From Azospirillaceae bacterium (lineage in GTDB: Bacteria > Pseudomonadota > Alphaproteobacteria > Azospirillales > Azospirillaceae), in contig DASQNC010000015.1 of NCBI GenBank assembly GCA_035645145.1, forward strand, positions 1-64,000: a stretch of 64,000 bases of DNA. The letters are read 5' to 3'. Every line of letters begins with the position of its first letter. Position 1 is the first letter of the stretch. The notes beneath the pieces were generated by a model. That model had not been told where the DNA came from. It worked only from the letters and a program-made list of their open reading frames with translations, and searched no databases. The position numbers were made by a program, and so were the translations under genes. Of the stretch, positions 27,384-35,900 are shown piece after piece.

Positions 27384-27800
27384 TCATTGTCCGGAGCAGG
27401 CACGCAGCCGTGTCTCGACCGCGGCCTCGATGGCGGACCACTGGTCCGGCGGCGCCGTGCAGGTGGCGAATTCCTGAAGGCCGGCGAGGGTGGCGACATC
27501 CAGACTGCTTTCGACGCGCTGGAATTCGCCCGGTTGGGGCACCCGGTTCCGCAATCCCTGCAGGGCGCTGTGCCGGAGCGCGGCGAAGTCGCGCTCGTCG
27601 CGCAACAGATTGCAGCGGACCGCAATCGCCAGGGCCCGCCCGCACGTCTGTGCGTCACGCACGGCGAGGGCCGTCACGTGGTTGGTTGCAGGCGCGGCGG
27701 ACGTTGATTGCGCCTGTGCCGAAGGCCCGGGCCGGGTTGGTGGACCTTGGCAGCCCGCCAGGAGCTGGAGTGCCGTCATGGCGGCAAATAGCACCCGCAT
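27384..27800 (-). CDS. Putative lipoprotein, unknown function
   Basis: Encodes 138 residues. The N terminus MRVLFAAMTALQLLAGCQG is a lipoprotein signal with lipobox LAGC (C17). The mature protein has four more cysteines (near C53, C63, C113, C135) and a helical middle part with RDERDFAALRHSALQGL. I do not recognise a family. It lies 15 bp upstream of the glycine-rich exported protein, so the two probably form an operon and act together at the envelope. Confidence 0.7.
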   Translation of the reverse strand: MRVLFAAMTALQLLAGCQGPPTRPGPSAQAQSTSAAPATNHVTALAVRDAQTCGRALAIAVRCNLLRDERDFAALRHSALQGLRNRVPQPGEFQRVESSLDVATLAGLQEFATCTAPPDQWSAIEAAVETRLRACSGQ

Positions 27801-27962
27801 CGAGCGCTTCCCTTGAAGCGTGTCACACGGGTGTCTAATGCCGCTCCGCGGCGTAAGTTGCGGACCGGGCCCAATCGGTTAGGGCAGGCCTGTACTTCGT
27901 GAATATGCCCGAAGACAGGTTTCGGCGCCGGTCCAATCCCCTCCGGGAATCCAGAGGCGTCC

Positions 27963-29486
27963 TTAGCGCTGGTCGAACTTGATTTCGATGCGCCGGTTGC
28001 GTGCCAGGGCCGCCGGATCGTCGCCCGGGCCCAGGGGCTGGTATTCCGCGAAGCCGGCGGCGGCCAGGCGTTCCGGCGGGATGCCCTGTTCCATCAGGAA
28101 GCGCACGACGGAGATCGCGCGTGCCATCGACAGCTCCCAATTCGAACGGAAGAGGGGGGTGGCGATGGGGCGGCGGTCGGTGTGGCCGTCCACGCGCAGC
28201 ACCCAGTTCACGTTGGGTGGGATCTTGGCCGCAAGCTCCTTCAGCACGCCGGCAATTTCACCCACCCGCTGCCGCCCGCGATCCTCCAACGTGGCCGATC
28301 CGCTTTCGAACAGCACTTCGGACTGGAAGACGAACCGGTCGCCGACGATGCGGATGTCCTCGCGGTCGCCGACCACCTCGCGCAGGCGTCCGAAGAATTC
28401 CGAACGGTAGCGGGCCAGTTCCTGCACCCGGCTCGCAAGGGCCTGGTTGAGCTGGGTCCCGAGATTGGTGATCTGGACCTGCTTATCGGCGTCACGCTGT
28501 TCGGCTTCGGCGAGCAGCTTCGAGATCTCGGCGAGTTGTTGGCGCAGGGCGGCAACCTGCTGGTTCAGCAGTTCCACCTGCCGTTGGCCTTCCGCCGAGG
28601 TGGCCTGCTCTTCCGACAACTGCGTCCGCACCGTCCCGATTGTGGCGACAAGTTCCTCGATGCGGATGTCGCGGGCCTGGATCTCGCGTTGGGCCAGCTG
28701 GGTGCGTTCCTCGGCCGAGGCCACTTCGCTCTCCAGCCGCATCGACCGGTCACGCAGGGTTTCGATCTGTTCCAGAAGGGTACGCCGCTGCTCCTCGGAC
28801 AGGCGCAGCGCCTCGGTCTGTTCGGCGGCCTGGCGTCCCGCGTCCTCCTGCGCGCGCTCCAACTCGCGGCTCAGGCGCTCCCGTTCCCCGGTTGCCTGGG
28901 TCAACGCCGTTTCCGTCTGCTGCCGCACGAGGTTCAGTGCGGCCACTTCGGCTTCGAGCTTCTCGCGCGCTGCGCGCAGGGCCCGGAGGTCGTCCTGCAG
29001 GCTTGCGATTTCGGCAAGCTGCAGACGGATCTTCTCGCGGTCGGCCGAGATGACCTTGAAGGCGTCCTCAAGGTCGCGTGCGGTCTTTTCGGCCTCCGCC
29101 TGGGCCTGCCGCCCGCGGTTGACCACCTGAGAAAGCTGCGCGGCCAGTTCCTCCCGTTCGGCCAAAACGGTGGCGAGCTGCCGGTCCATGCCTTCCCGTT
29201 GGCCGACCGAACTCTGGAGTTGCGAGGACAGGCGGGCGATGCCGGCACGCAGGTCCGCACTTGCCTGTCGTTCCAGCGCCAGCATCTCGGACAGCTCGGC
29301 CACCTGCCGGTTCAGGCGGGTGAGGGCCTGCTCGCGCCCCGACAGTGTGGTGGACATGTAGAATTGCGCCACCACGAAGATCATCAGGACGAACAGGAAA
29401 ACCATCACAAGCGAGGACAGGGCGTCGACCCAGCCCGGCCAGACGTTGATGCTTTCCCTGCGCCGGCTCGACCCAATGCCCGCCAT
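27963..29486 (-). CDS. MotB/OmpA-like membrane protein with long coiled coil
   Basis: Encodes 507 residues. One membrane helix (about 21-43, WVDALSSLVMVFLFVLMIFV) carries D21 where MotB and TolR have the ion-binding Asp. A predicted coiled coil of about 280 residues rich in Glu/Gln/Arg/Leu (about 50-345) follows, then a C-terminal OmpA/MotB peptidoglycan-binding domain with LRVDGHTDRRPIA and SNWELSMARAISVVRFL. The gene is 6 bp after the MotA/TolQ-like gene, so the two should form an ion-driven stator-like complex. Target unknown. Confidence 0.85.
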   Translation of the reverse strand: MAGIGSSRRRESINVWPGWVDALSSLVMVFLFVLMIFVVAQFYMSTTLSGREQALTRLNRQVAELSEMLALERQASADLRAGIARLSSQLQSSVGQREGMDRQLATVLAEREELAAQLSQVVNRGRQAQAEAEKTARDLEDAFKVISADREKIRLQLAEIASLQDDLRALRAAREKLEAEVAALNLVRQQTETALTQATGERERLSRELERAQEDAGRQAAEQTEALRLSEEQRRTLLEQIETLRDRSMRLESEVASAEERTQLAQREIQARDIRIEELVATIGTVRTQLSEEQATSAEGQRQVELLNQQVAALRQQLAEISKLLAEAEQRDADKQVQITNLGTQLNQALASRVQELARYRSEFFGRLREVVGDREDIRIVGDRFVFQSEVLFESGSATLEDRGRQRVGEIAGVLKELAAKIPPNVNWVLRVDGHTDRRPIATPLFRSNWELSMARAISVVRFLMEQGIPPERLAAAGFAEYQPLGPGDDPAALARNRRIEIKFDQR

Positions 29487-29492
29487 CGCCCG

Positions 29493-30689
29493 TTACCCCT
29501 GGTCGTCGGCCAGCGCGACGATGGTCCGGGCCAGCAGCTTGATCTCGCTCCGGATCTCTCCGACCATCTGGGCGCGTCCGTTGGACACTTCCTCGAGCAG
29601 GCGCGCCATGTAGATGTCCAGGTTCCGGATGTGCTGACGCGTGGCCTCGTCCATTCCGAACCCGGTGACGGCCGCCTCCCCCAAACGCATCAGTGCCGGC
29701 CGCAGCTCCATCTGGCTTTCCGCGATGCGGAGCAGGAGCTGCTGTTCGGCGCGCATCTGGTCGGTCAGGGCGCCGATCTGCTCGGTCAGGGACATCAGCT
29801 GGGCATTGGCATGCCGGCGCCCCTCTTCGGTGTGGGCGACCGTGCGCTGCAGGGCTTCGATGTTCTCGGCCGTGGTCTCCAGGAGCGCCTGGAGGTAGGC
29901 GGGGATCGAATGCTCGCCCACATCCCCCGGCCCGGTGCCGCCGGGCAGGCGGGAAATGCTGGCGAGCTGATCCTCCAGATCCTGGTAGAAGCGGTTCTGC
30001 GCTTGGCCCGCCTGCAATTCCAGAAAGCCCAACACCAGCGAGCCGGCGAGCCCGAACAGCGACGAGCTGAATGCCGTGCCCATGCCCCGCAGCGGTGCTT
30101 CCAACCCCTGCTGCAGGTTGTTGAACATCATCGAGACATCGCCCGTCTCCATCGACAGGCCGGAGATGACCCCGGCCACCGACCGGATCGTTTCCAGCAG
30201 GCCCCAGAACGTGCCGAGCAACCCCAGGAAGATCAGAAGGCCGATCAGATAGCGCGACAGTTCGCGCTGTTCGTCCAGGCGGGCGGAAATGCCGTCCAGC
30301 AGCGACCGCATCGCGATGGCGGACATCGTCCGCCCGCGCCGCTCGCCCAGCATGCGGGCCATCGGCGCCAGCAGGCTCGGCTCCCAGCCCAGGCTTTCGG
30401 CTTCGCCGGCCTGCCAGGCCCGGAGCCACTGCACCTCCGGCCGGAGCAGCAGCACCTCGCGGAAGATGTAGGCAATGCCGAGGAGCAGGACGCCAATGAT
30501 AAGCCCGTTCAGGACCGGGTTGGCCATGAAGGCGCCGGTCAGGGCTGGGGAGAGGACGGCGCCCAGCACCGCGACGAGCACGACGAAGATGACCATCCGG
30601 GTCAGATAGGTCTGCGGACGTGCCATCTGTCTCGGGCTCCCCGCCTGTGTCGGCACCTGCCGTGCCCCCGGTTCGCTGCGCTGGCTCAT
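29493..30689 (-). CDS. MotA/TolQ/ExbB-like proton channel protein
   Basis: Encodes 398 residues. Two N-terminal helices (about 30-75) and two further helices around LSRYLIGLLIFLGLLGTFWG and GMGTAFSSSLFGLAGSLVLG match the TolQ/ExbB/MotA core. The C-terminal 150 residues are helical and cytoplasmic. It pairs with the MotB-like protein downstream and sits between it and an OmpA-like gene. The trio resembles a chromosomal set seen in many alphaproteobacteria; the powered process is unknown. Confidence 0.85.
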   Translation of the reverse strand: MSQRSEPGARQVPTQAGSPRQMARPQTYLTRMVIFVVLVAVLGAVLSPALTGAFMANPVLNGLIIGVLLLGIAYIFREVLLLRPEVQWLRAWQAGEAESLGWEPSLLAPMARMLGERRGRTMSAIAMRSLLDGISARLDEQRELSRYLIGLLIFLGLLGTFWGLLETIRSVAGVISGLSMETGDVSMMFNNLQQGLEAPLRGMGTAFSSSLFGLAGSLVLGFLELQAGQAQNRFYQDLEDQLASISRLPGGTGPGDVGEHSIPAYLQALLETTAENIEALQRTVAHTEEGRRHANAQLMSLTEQIGALTDQMRAEQQLLLRIAESQMELRPALMRLGEAAVTGFGMDEATRQHIRNLDIYMARLLEEVSNGRAQMVGEIRSEIKLLARTIVALADDQG

Positions 30690-30695
30690 GGCGGG

Positions 30696-31469
30696 TCAAT
30701 TCACGATGAGGATGTCGATACGGTCGGGCGGCGCCCCGGCCCCAGCACCGTCCGCGGCGTCCGTGGTGGCGCCGAGCGCGCGCACGTCGATCCGCGTGCT
30801 GCGCACGCCCCTGTCCACCAGATGGCCGCGTACCGCCAGGGCGCGGTCCAACGAGAGCTTGCGTGCCTCGCGCGCGGTTTCAGGCGTTGCGGCGGCATAG
30901 GCACGGAGCTGGATGCGGGCGGTTTCGGACCGGTTGAGGCGGGCCGCCAACCCGTCGAGAAGCGGTGCCGCATCGGGCGGGAGTTCACGCGACTGCGGGG
31001 CGAAGACCAGGCGGAACGAGGTCCCTTCGGGGATTGCCACCGCCGGGGCATCGGCGGGTGGGACAGATGGTGCCGGTGCCGCCGGTGCCGTGGCCGACAG
31101 GTCGGGCATGGCCGGTGCGGTGCCTGGGCCGGGCATGGCCGGAGGCACGGGAACAGGCGGCGGCTGACCGAAACCGGGCGGCGGCGGGGCCGTCAGGCGG
31201 CCAAGGGCCGGCCGCCCGGTGGAGGCGGCCGGTGGGGTGCCATCGGTGGATGGGTGTGGGGTGGGCGGGCGTGGTTTCCGGCGAGGGGCAGCGGGGATGA
31301 AAGGCCGCTCCTCCGCCTGAACCCGCTGGACCGGCGGCCCGGCGGGGCGAACCGAAAGGCCTGCTGGTGGAAAAGCAGCGGCGGCGCCACCGGGCGTGGC
31401 GCCGGCCAGAAGTACGGCCGCCACGGCCACCGCCAGGGACCGCTCGCGCGCGTGGATCCAACGGTTCAT
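30696..31469 (-). CDS. Exported OmpA-family protein
   Basis: Encodes 257 residues from ATG 31469. A signal peptide (LAVAVAAVLLAGATPGGAAA) precedes a long Pro/Ala-rich linker (about 40-150) and a C-terminal OmpA-like domain with SFRLVFAPQSRELPPDA, LRAYAAATPETAREARKLSL and RALAVRGHLVDRGVRSTRID. The domain should bind peptidoglycan. The stop lies 6 bp before the MotA-like gene, so it is the first gene of a three-gene operon. Confidence 0.8.
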   Translation of the reverse strand: MNRWIHARERSLAVAVAAVLLAGATPGGAAAAFPPAGLSVRPAGPPVQRVQAEERPFIPAAPRRKPRPPTPHPSTDGTPPAASTGRPALGRLTAPPPPGFGQPPPVPVPPAMPGPGTAPAMPDLSATAPAAPAPSVPPADAPAVAIPEGTSFRLVFAPQSRELPPDAAPLLDGLAARLNRSETARIQLRAYAAATPETAREARKLSLDRALAVRGHLVDRGVRSTRIDVRALGATTDAADGAGAGAPPDRIDILIVN

Positions 31470-31530
31470 CGCGCCAGCGCGTCCTCGACTGTCACGGCAC
31501 GGAACGGAATTTTCGAACCTTAGCCGATGT

Positions 31531-31559
31531 TCCGCGAGTGGAACAACCACTCCGCGGGA
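31531..31559 (-). terminator. Hairpin downstream of the inositol monophosphatase gene
   Basis: CCGCGAGTGG (from 31532) pairs with CCACTCCGCGG with one bulged base and a 5-nt loop, giving about 10 bp. It lies 20-50 bp after the stop of the inositol monophosphatase gene and before the OmpA-like gene. No T run follows on the minus strand, so it is a weak terminator candidate. Confidence 0.35.
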
Positions 31560-31579
31560 AAGCGTGCCGGTCCTTGCTT

Positions 31580-32404
31580 TCAGGTGGCGGGTTGCGCCTT
31601 GGCACGCGGCTCCATGGTGGTGCGCAGGATCGTGGCAATGGGCAGGTGCAACGTCTGGTTCGCGGCCAGGATGCTGTCGCCGGACTGCGGGTTCCGGCCG
31701 CCGCCGATCTCCGTCACGAAGCCCCCGGCTTCCTGCACCAGGATGATGCCGGCGGCGACGTCCCACGGGTTGAGGTCCGTCTCCCAATAGCCGTCGAACC
31801 GCCCCGCCGCCACATAGGCCAGGTCCAGCGCCGCCGATCCGAAGCGCCGGATGCCCGCAACCCGGCCCATCAGCGCGCCCATCTGGCGCATGAACAGCGC
31901 ATGGTTGCCGTGCCCCTTGAACGGGACCCCGGTCGCAAGGACCGCGTCCTCCAACTGGCGCCGGCCCGAGACGCGCAGGCGCTGGCTGTTCAGGAAGGCG
32001 CCGCCGCCCTTTTCGGCCCAGAACATTTCGTCCTTGATCGGGTCGTAAATGACGCCGGCGAAAATTTCGCCGTCCCGTTCAAGTGCGATCGAGATCGCCC
32101 AATGGGGCAGACCGTGCAGGAAGTTGGTCGTGCCGTCCAGCGGATCGACAATCCAGCGGTTGCGCGGGTCCTTGCCGACGATTCCGCCATTTTCCTCCAT
32201 CAGGAAGCCGAAATCGGGCCGGGCACGCTGCAGCTCTTCGCGCAGGATGCTCTCGGCCCGTATGTCGGCCTGACTGACGAAGTCGGCCGGACCCTTGCGG
32301 CTGACCTGCAACTTTTCGACTTCGCCGAAGTCGCGGACGAGGGCCCGGCCGGCCTTTTCGGCGGCACGGCCCATGACGGTGATGAGGGCGGAACGGGGTG
32401 CCAA
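31580..32404 (-). CDS. suhB: Inositol monophosphatase family protein
   Basis: Encodes 274 residues. The metal-binding motifs are WIVDPLDGTTNFLHG and WETDLNPWDVAAG, with the upstream glutamates in GFLMEENGG. The family dephosphorylates myo-inositol phosphates and, as SuhB in E. coli, also binds RNA polymerase and NusA. The start is TTG 32404, strongly supported by CGGAGGG about seven bases upstream; ATG 32374 is the alternative but would shorten the conserved N terminus. Confidence 0.9.
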   Translation of the reverse strand: MAPRSALITVMGRAAEKAGRALVRDFGEVEKLQVSRKGPADFVSQADIRAESILREELQRARPDFGFLMEENGGIVGKDPRNRWIVDPLDGTTNFLHGLPHWAISIALERDGEIFAGVIYDPIKDEMFWAEKGGGAFLNSQRLRVSGRRQLEDAVLATGVPFKGHGNHALFMRQMGALMGRVAGIRRFGSAALDLAYVAAGRFDGYWETDLNPWDVAAGIILVQEAGGFVTEIGGGRNPQSGDSILAANQTLHLPIATILRTTMEPRAKAQPAT

Positions 32405-32460
32405 GGCTTATCCCTCCGGGGCCAGGGCTGGGCCCGGCGCAACGGCTTGAGTGAGGCGCG

Positions 32461-33027
32461 TCAGGACTTCGCGCGCTCGACGTAGGTGTTGTCGGCCGTG
32501 TTCACAACGATCCGCTCGCCGGTCTCGATGAAGGGCGGCACCATGACGCGCACGCCGTTCTCGAGCTTTGCCGGCTTGTAGGACGAGGCCGCCGTCTGGC
32601 CCTTCACGACCGGATCGGCTTCGACGATCTGCATGACCACGGTGGACGGCAGCTCGACCGAAATCGGGGAGCCTTCGAACGACTGCACGGTCACTTCCAT
32701 GCCGTCCTGCAGGTACACCGCCGGTTCGCCGATCACCTCGCCGGAGATGGTGATCTGCTCGTAGCTTTCCTTGTCCATGAAGGTGTAGACATCGCCATCG
32801 GCGAACAGGAAGGTCATCTCGTGCTCGTCGAGGCGGGCCCGCTCAACCGTTTCCTGGGTGCGGAAACGCTCGATCGTCTTGGTGCCGGTGCGGACGTCCT
32901 TCATCTCGATCTGGATGAATGCGCCGCCCTTGCCGGGCTGCACGATCGCCGTCTTCTGGACCACCCAGAGCTTGCCGTTGTGCTCCATCACGTGGCCGGG
33001 GCGCATCGTGTTCGCGTTGACCTTCAT
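32461..33027 (-). CDS. efp: Elongation factor P
   Basis: Encodes 188 residues. The N-terminal KOW-like domain carries the modification loop PGKGGAF with K33, matching E. coli K34. The C-terminal OB domains contain YLQDGMEVTVQ and ETGERIVVNTADNTYVERAK. EF-P rescues ribosomes stalled at polyproline runs. The lysine is a target for beta-lysylation by EpmA, whose gene lies about 1.2 kb away at 34191; no epmB is in the window. ATG 33027 gives the family start MKVNANTMRPGHV. Confidence 0.97.
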   Translation of the reverse strand: MKVNANTMRPGHVMEHNGKLWVVQKTAIVQPGKGGAFIQIEMKDVRTGTKTIERFRTQETVERARLDEHEMTFLFADGDVYTFMDKESYEQITISGEVIGEPAVYLQDGMEVTVQSFEGSPISVELPSTVVMQIVEADPVVKGQTAASSYKPAKLENGVRVMVPPFIETGERIVVNTADNTYVERAKS

Positions 33028-33164
33028 GGCGTCTTTGCTCTTGCATGAAAACAGGGCCCTGCCGCCAGGGCGGCGGGACCGTAGCAGCTTGATCCGGCCC
33101 AAGCAACGCCGCGCGCGGCCCGGGGATCCGGGGCGCCCGTGGATTCGAGGCGGAACGCCGGCGG

Positions 33165-34127
33165 TCAGACCCAGGTGCCGGCCAATTCCACTTCCTCTCC
33201 GCCGAGGCCCCGTTTGAACAGCGTTACGCCGGGGGCGCGGTCGGGGTCGAGGCCACCCAGGTCCAGCCAGCGGTAGCCCTTCGCCCGAAGGTGCAGGACC
33301 GCCCGCCACAGCAACAGGTGTGTGGCGCTGGCCTGCCGGCCGTCAAGCCCGGTCCAGCCGATCTGGTAGGTGGCCGACATGCCATGGCACAGGACCAGGA
33401 TCCCGGCTGCCAAGCGATCGTCGATGTGCGCCGTCAACAGGATCGCCTCGCCCGTCTGCTGCAACCCATTGCGAAGCCGGACCAGCAGCGGGCCGGACGG
33501 CCCCCTGTACCCACGCGCCTTCCGGTCCGCGTCGTAGCGATGGATCAGTTCCGGCAGGCTGCGGGCCTGGAGGTCCATGACGACGCTCAGCCGCCCCTCG
33601 GCCTCCGCCCGTTCGGCCACGTTCAGCCGGTTCCGCCACTTCTGGCGCAGGTTCTTCCGGAGCTGGGCCTCGTCCTTGCGCAGGTCCAGCCATGCGGTGC
33701 GGTAACCCGGCCCATCGGTGCGGCGGAACCGCGCCTGGCGCAGCATCTCGAAGCTGGCCTCCGTGGCCGGCAGTTCCGGCGTGAACACCATCCACCTGGT
33801 CAGGCCGGGCGGGAAGTGCTGGCGCACCTGGTGGAGCGTTGCGGCCATCACCTCGGGCGTGCGGGCCTCTTCGACCAGGAGCGGCCCGCGGTGGATGCTG
33901 ACATGTTCGGCCATGCCCATCACCTTGCGCCGTAATCCCAGCACGACGCCGATGGGGCGGTCGTGCCTTTCCACCACGCCGATGACGGACTTCTGGCGCT
34001 CGGTGAGCAGCATCGCCTGCGCATAGGCGAAGGTCTGGGGCAGCGTCGACCGGATGGAGTCCCGGACGATGCCGCTCCATTCCCCGATGGTGAGGTTTCC
34101 CCAGGCGATGCGTACAGGTGCGACCAT
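33165..34127 (-). CDS. FemAB-like / GNAT-fold acyltransferase
   Basis: Encodes 320 residues from ATG 34127 (MVAPVRIAWG). It has two GNAT-like halves, with FTPELPATEASFEMLRQARF, then LRKNLRQKWRNRLNVAERAE typical of the FemABX and BioF2-like family, and a C-terminal RAKGYRWLDLGGLDPDRAPG. Such enzymes transfer amino acids from aminoacyl-tRNA to peptidoglycan, or other acyl groups. Acceptor and donor are unknown. It is divergent from epmA; longer starts overlap epmA and are rejected. Confidence 0.75.
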   Translation of the reverse strand: MVAPVRIAWGNLTIGEWSGIVRDSIRSTLPQTFAYAQAMLLTERQKSVIGVVERHDRPIGVVLGLRRKVMGMAEHVSIHRGPLLVEEARTPEVMAATLHQVRQHFPPGLTRWMVFTPELPATEASFEMLRQARFRRTDGPGYRTAWLDLRKDEAQLRKNLRQKWRNRLNVAERAEAEGRLSVVMDLQARSLPELIHRYDADRKARGYRGPSGPLLVRLRNGLQQTGEAILLTAHIDDRLAAGILVLCHGMSATYQIGWTGLDGRQASATHLLLWRAVLHLRAKGYRWLDLGGLDPDRAPGVTLFKRGLGGEEVELAGTWV

Positions 34128-34190
34128 GGTGGGACGTTGCCAAAAGGCGTACGTATCTGGAACTTGTTTCCGCAGCCGCCACTGCATCAT

Positions 34191-35240
34191 ATGCGGGACA
34201 TGATCGAATGGTGGCTTCCCCAAGACCTCGAGCGACGTCGACCGGCCCTTGAAACACGGACCCGTGTCCGTGCCGCGGTCGAGGGATGGTTGGCATCCGA
34301 GGGGTTCGTGTCCGTCGAAACGCCCATACTCCAGGTTTCACCTGGGATGGAGCCGCACATCCAGGCGTTCCGCACGGAGTACAAGGGGCCGCGGCCGGGC
34401 GAGGGGCGGGAGCTGTGGCTGCACACCAGCCCGGAATTCGCGATGAAGAAGCTGCTGGCCGCCGGTCTGCCGCGAATCGCGCAGTTCGCCCGCGTGTTCC
34501 GCAATGGCGAGGCGACGCCGCTGCACCACCCCGAGTTCACCATGCTGGAATGGTACCGGGCGGAGGCGTCCTACCGGCACTTGGTCGAGGATTGCCAAGC
34601 GCTGGTCCGGACGGCCGCCCGCGCCGCCGGGTGCGATCGTTTCGCCTTCCGCGGCATGGAGGCCGATCCCTTCGCCGACTGGCGGGTGTTGACGGTGGCC
34701 GACGCGTTTGCGGAGTACGCCGGCATCGACCTGCTCGCCACATGCCCGGACCCTGCCGCCCCCGATGTCGCCCTGTTGCGTGCCGCGGCCGAACACGCCG
34801 GTGTTCGTGTCGCCGCGGACGACAGTTGGGAGGACGTGTTCTTCCGCGTCATGCTCGACCGGATCGAACCGCATTTGGGGCAGGGGGTGCCGTGCGTTCT
34901 GACCGATTACCCGGTCTCGCTGGCGGCGCTTGCCCGGCCGAAGCCCGAGGATCCGCGCCTGGCCGAGCGGTTCGAGCTCTACATCTGCGGGGTGGAGTTG
35001 GCGAACGCGTTCGGCGAATTGACCGACCCGGCCGTGCAACGGGCGCGGTTCGAGGCCGACATGGACCTGAAGCAACGCCTGTACGGCATCCGCCACCCCA
35101 TTGACGAAGGCTTCCTGGCGGCGCTGGCCCGCATGCCGGACGCGGCCGGGATCGCGCTGGGCTTCGACCGCCTCGCGATGCTGTGCGCCGGGGTCGAGGA
35201 CATCCGCGACGTGCTTTGGGCACCGGTGGACTTGGGCTGA
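34191..35240 (+). CDS. epmA: EF-P--(R)-beta-lysine ligase EpmA (GenX/PoxA)
   Basis: Encodes about 349 residues and matches the catalytic core of class II lysyl-tRNA synthetase without the anticodon-binding domain, which defines EpmA. Motifs are HTSPEFAMKKLLAAGLPRI, ARVFRNGEATPLHHPEFTML (motif 2 region) and AGIALGFDRLAML (motif 3). It activates (R)-beta-lysine and attaches it to EF-P. The start may be ATG 34191 or 34200; no clear ribosome binding site is seen. Its substrate gene efp lies 1.2 kb upstream on the other strand. Confidence 0.92.
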   Translation: MRDMIEWWLPQDLERRRPALETRTRVRAAVEGWLASEGFVSVETPILQVSPGMEPHIQAFRTEYKGPRPGEGRELWLHTSPEFAMKKLLAAGLPRIAQFARVFRNGEATPLHHPEFTMLEWYRAEASYRHLVEDCQALVRTAARAAGCDRFAFRGMEADPFADWRVLTVADAFAEYAGIDLLATCPDPAAPDVALLRAAAEHAGVRVAADDSWEDVFFRVMLDRIEPHLGQGVPCVLTDYPVSLAALARPKPEDPRLAERFELYICGVELANAFGELTDPAVQRARFEADMDLKQRLYGIRHPIDEGFLAALARMPDAAGIALGFDRLAMLCAGVEDIRDVLWAPVDLG

Positions 35241-35620
35241 GCGGCTTCCGTCGGCCGGGGTTCCGAGTGGCCGTTTGAAGGGGGCTGGCCTACCCCCGAC
35301 CATATTCCAGGAGGATGCGCGTTGGGCCTATTGGGGGGCGCATGCGGCGCCTGGACCACCCGTCACGAACGGCGGCTGAATGAGCTATATCACTCCGATT
35401 TCACGGCAAGAAGCTGTGGCAAATGCATTTGGGTGGGCGTAGGCTTCTGGTGCGGGCCGATGCCAATCGGGCCCTACATCCTGACGGAACGGCCAGGAGG
35501 CGTCGCCGACGGCGACAGCGATCCGGATGAAGGATCCAGCCTTTCAGCCGGAATATGCTGACCAAGCGCAAGAGGTTCGTTCGCTTAAGCTTTCCCCAAA
35601 ACCGCAACAGGAGATAACCG
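35241..35620. other. Intergenic region without a recognised gene
   Basis: This 380-bp stretch between epmA and the DUF465 gene holds no convincing gene. It has a weak GGGGG/CCCCC hairpin at 35280-35297 after epmA, a 20-codon open frame at 35380, an imperfect dyad at about 35453-35474 and a 6-bp dyad GTCGCC-GAC-GGCGAC at 35502-35516. Base composition is less GC-rich than the neighbouring genes in 35380-35440. A small RNA is possible but not supported. Confidence 0.5.
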
Positions 35621-35788
35621 ATGCCGGTGATCGATCGTGTGGAGACGTTGCGCGCCCGTCACGCCATGCTGGAGGCGGAACTCGAGGAAGAGACGCGGCG
35701 ACCCATGCCGGACACGTCCCACATCGCTCAACTGAAGCGGGAAAAGCTGAAATTGAAGGACGAAATGATGCGCCTGACGAGGGTCTGA
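35621..35788 (+). CDS. DUF465 (YdcH-type) small protein
   Basis: Encodes 55 residues. AGGAG lies seven to eight bases before the ATG. The sequence begins MPVIDRVETLRARHAMLEAE and ends LKREKLKLKDEMMRLTRV, the helical hairpin pattern of the DUF465 family, which is common in alphaproteobacteria and has no known function. The many charged residues in a heptad-like pattern suggest a short antiparallel coiled coil. It is followed by a strong terminator. Confidence 0.85.
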   Translation: MPVIDRVETLRARHAMLEAELEEETRRPMPDTSHIAQLKREKLKLKDEMMRLTRV

Positions 35789-35843
35789 CCTCGACCGCGT
35801 CACGAGACGTCATGGCGCCGCACGGAGGGCGCCTGGGATAAGG

Positions 35844-35878
35844 ACGGCGCGGCCCATCAGGGCCGCGCCGTTTGTTTT
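35844..35878 (+). terminator. Terminator after the DUF465 gene
   Basis: A perfect 12-bp stem (35844-35855 with 35860-35871) with a 4-nt loop ATCA is followed by TTGTTTT. This is a strong intrinsic terminator for the + strand. It lies between convergent genes and may also slow transcription coming from bdhA. Confidence 0.85.
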
Positions 35879-35900
35879 CGATCCTGCCGCTCCGGCCGTG

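Noticed and set aside
27963-30689. Possible Zorya-type defence system, because ZorA/ZorB are MotA/MotB-like
   Set aside because: No ZorC, ZorD or ZorE helicase/nuclease gene is next to the pair, the third gene is an OmpA-like protein, and the flanks are housekeeping genes (suhB, efp).
28182-31523. Open frame of over 1100 codons on the + strand
   Set aside because: It is antisense to three clear membrane and OmpA-domain genes and arises from high GC content; no recognisable domain.
35527-35841. 105-codon frame overlapping the DUF465 gene
   Set aside because: The frame at 35621 has a clear family match and a better ribosome binding site; the longer frame has no recognisable features.
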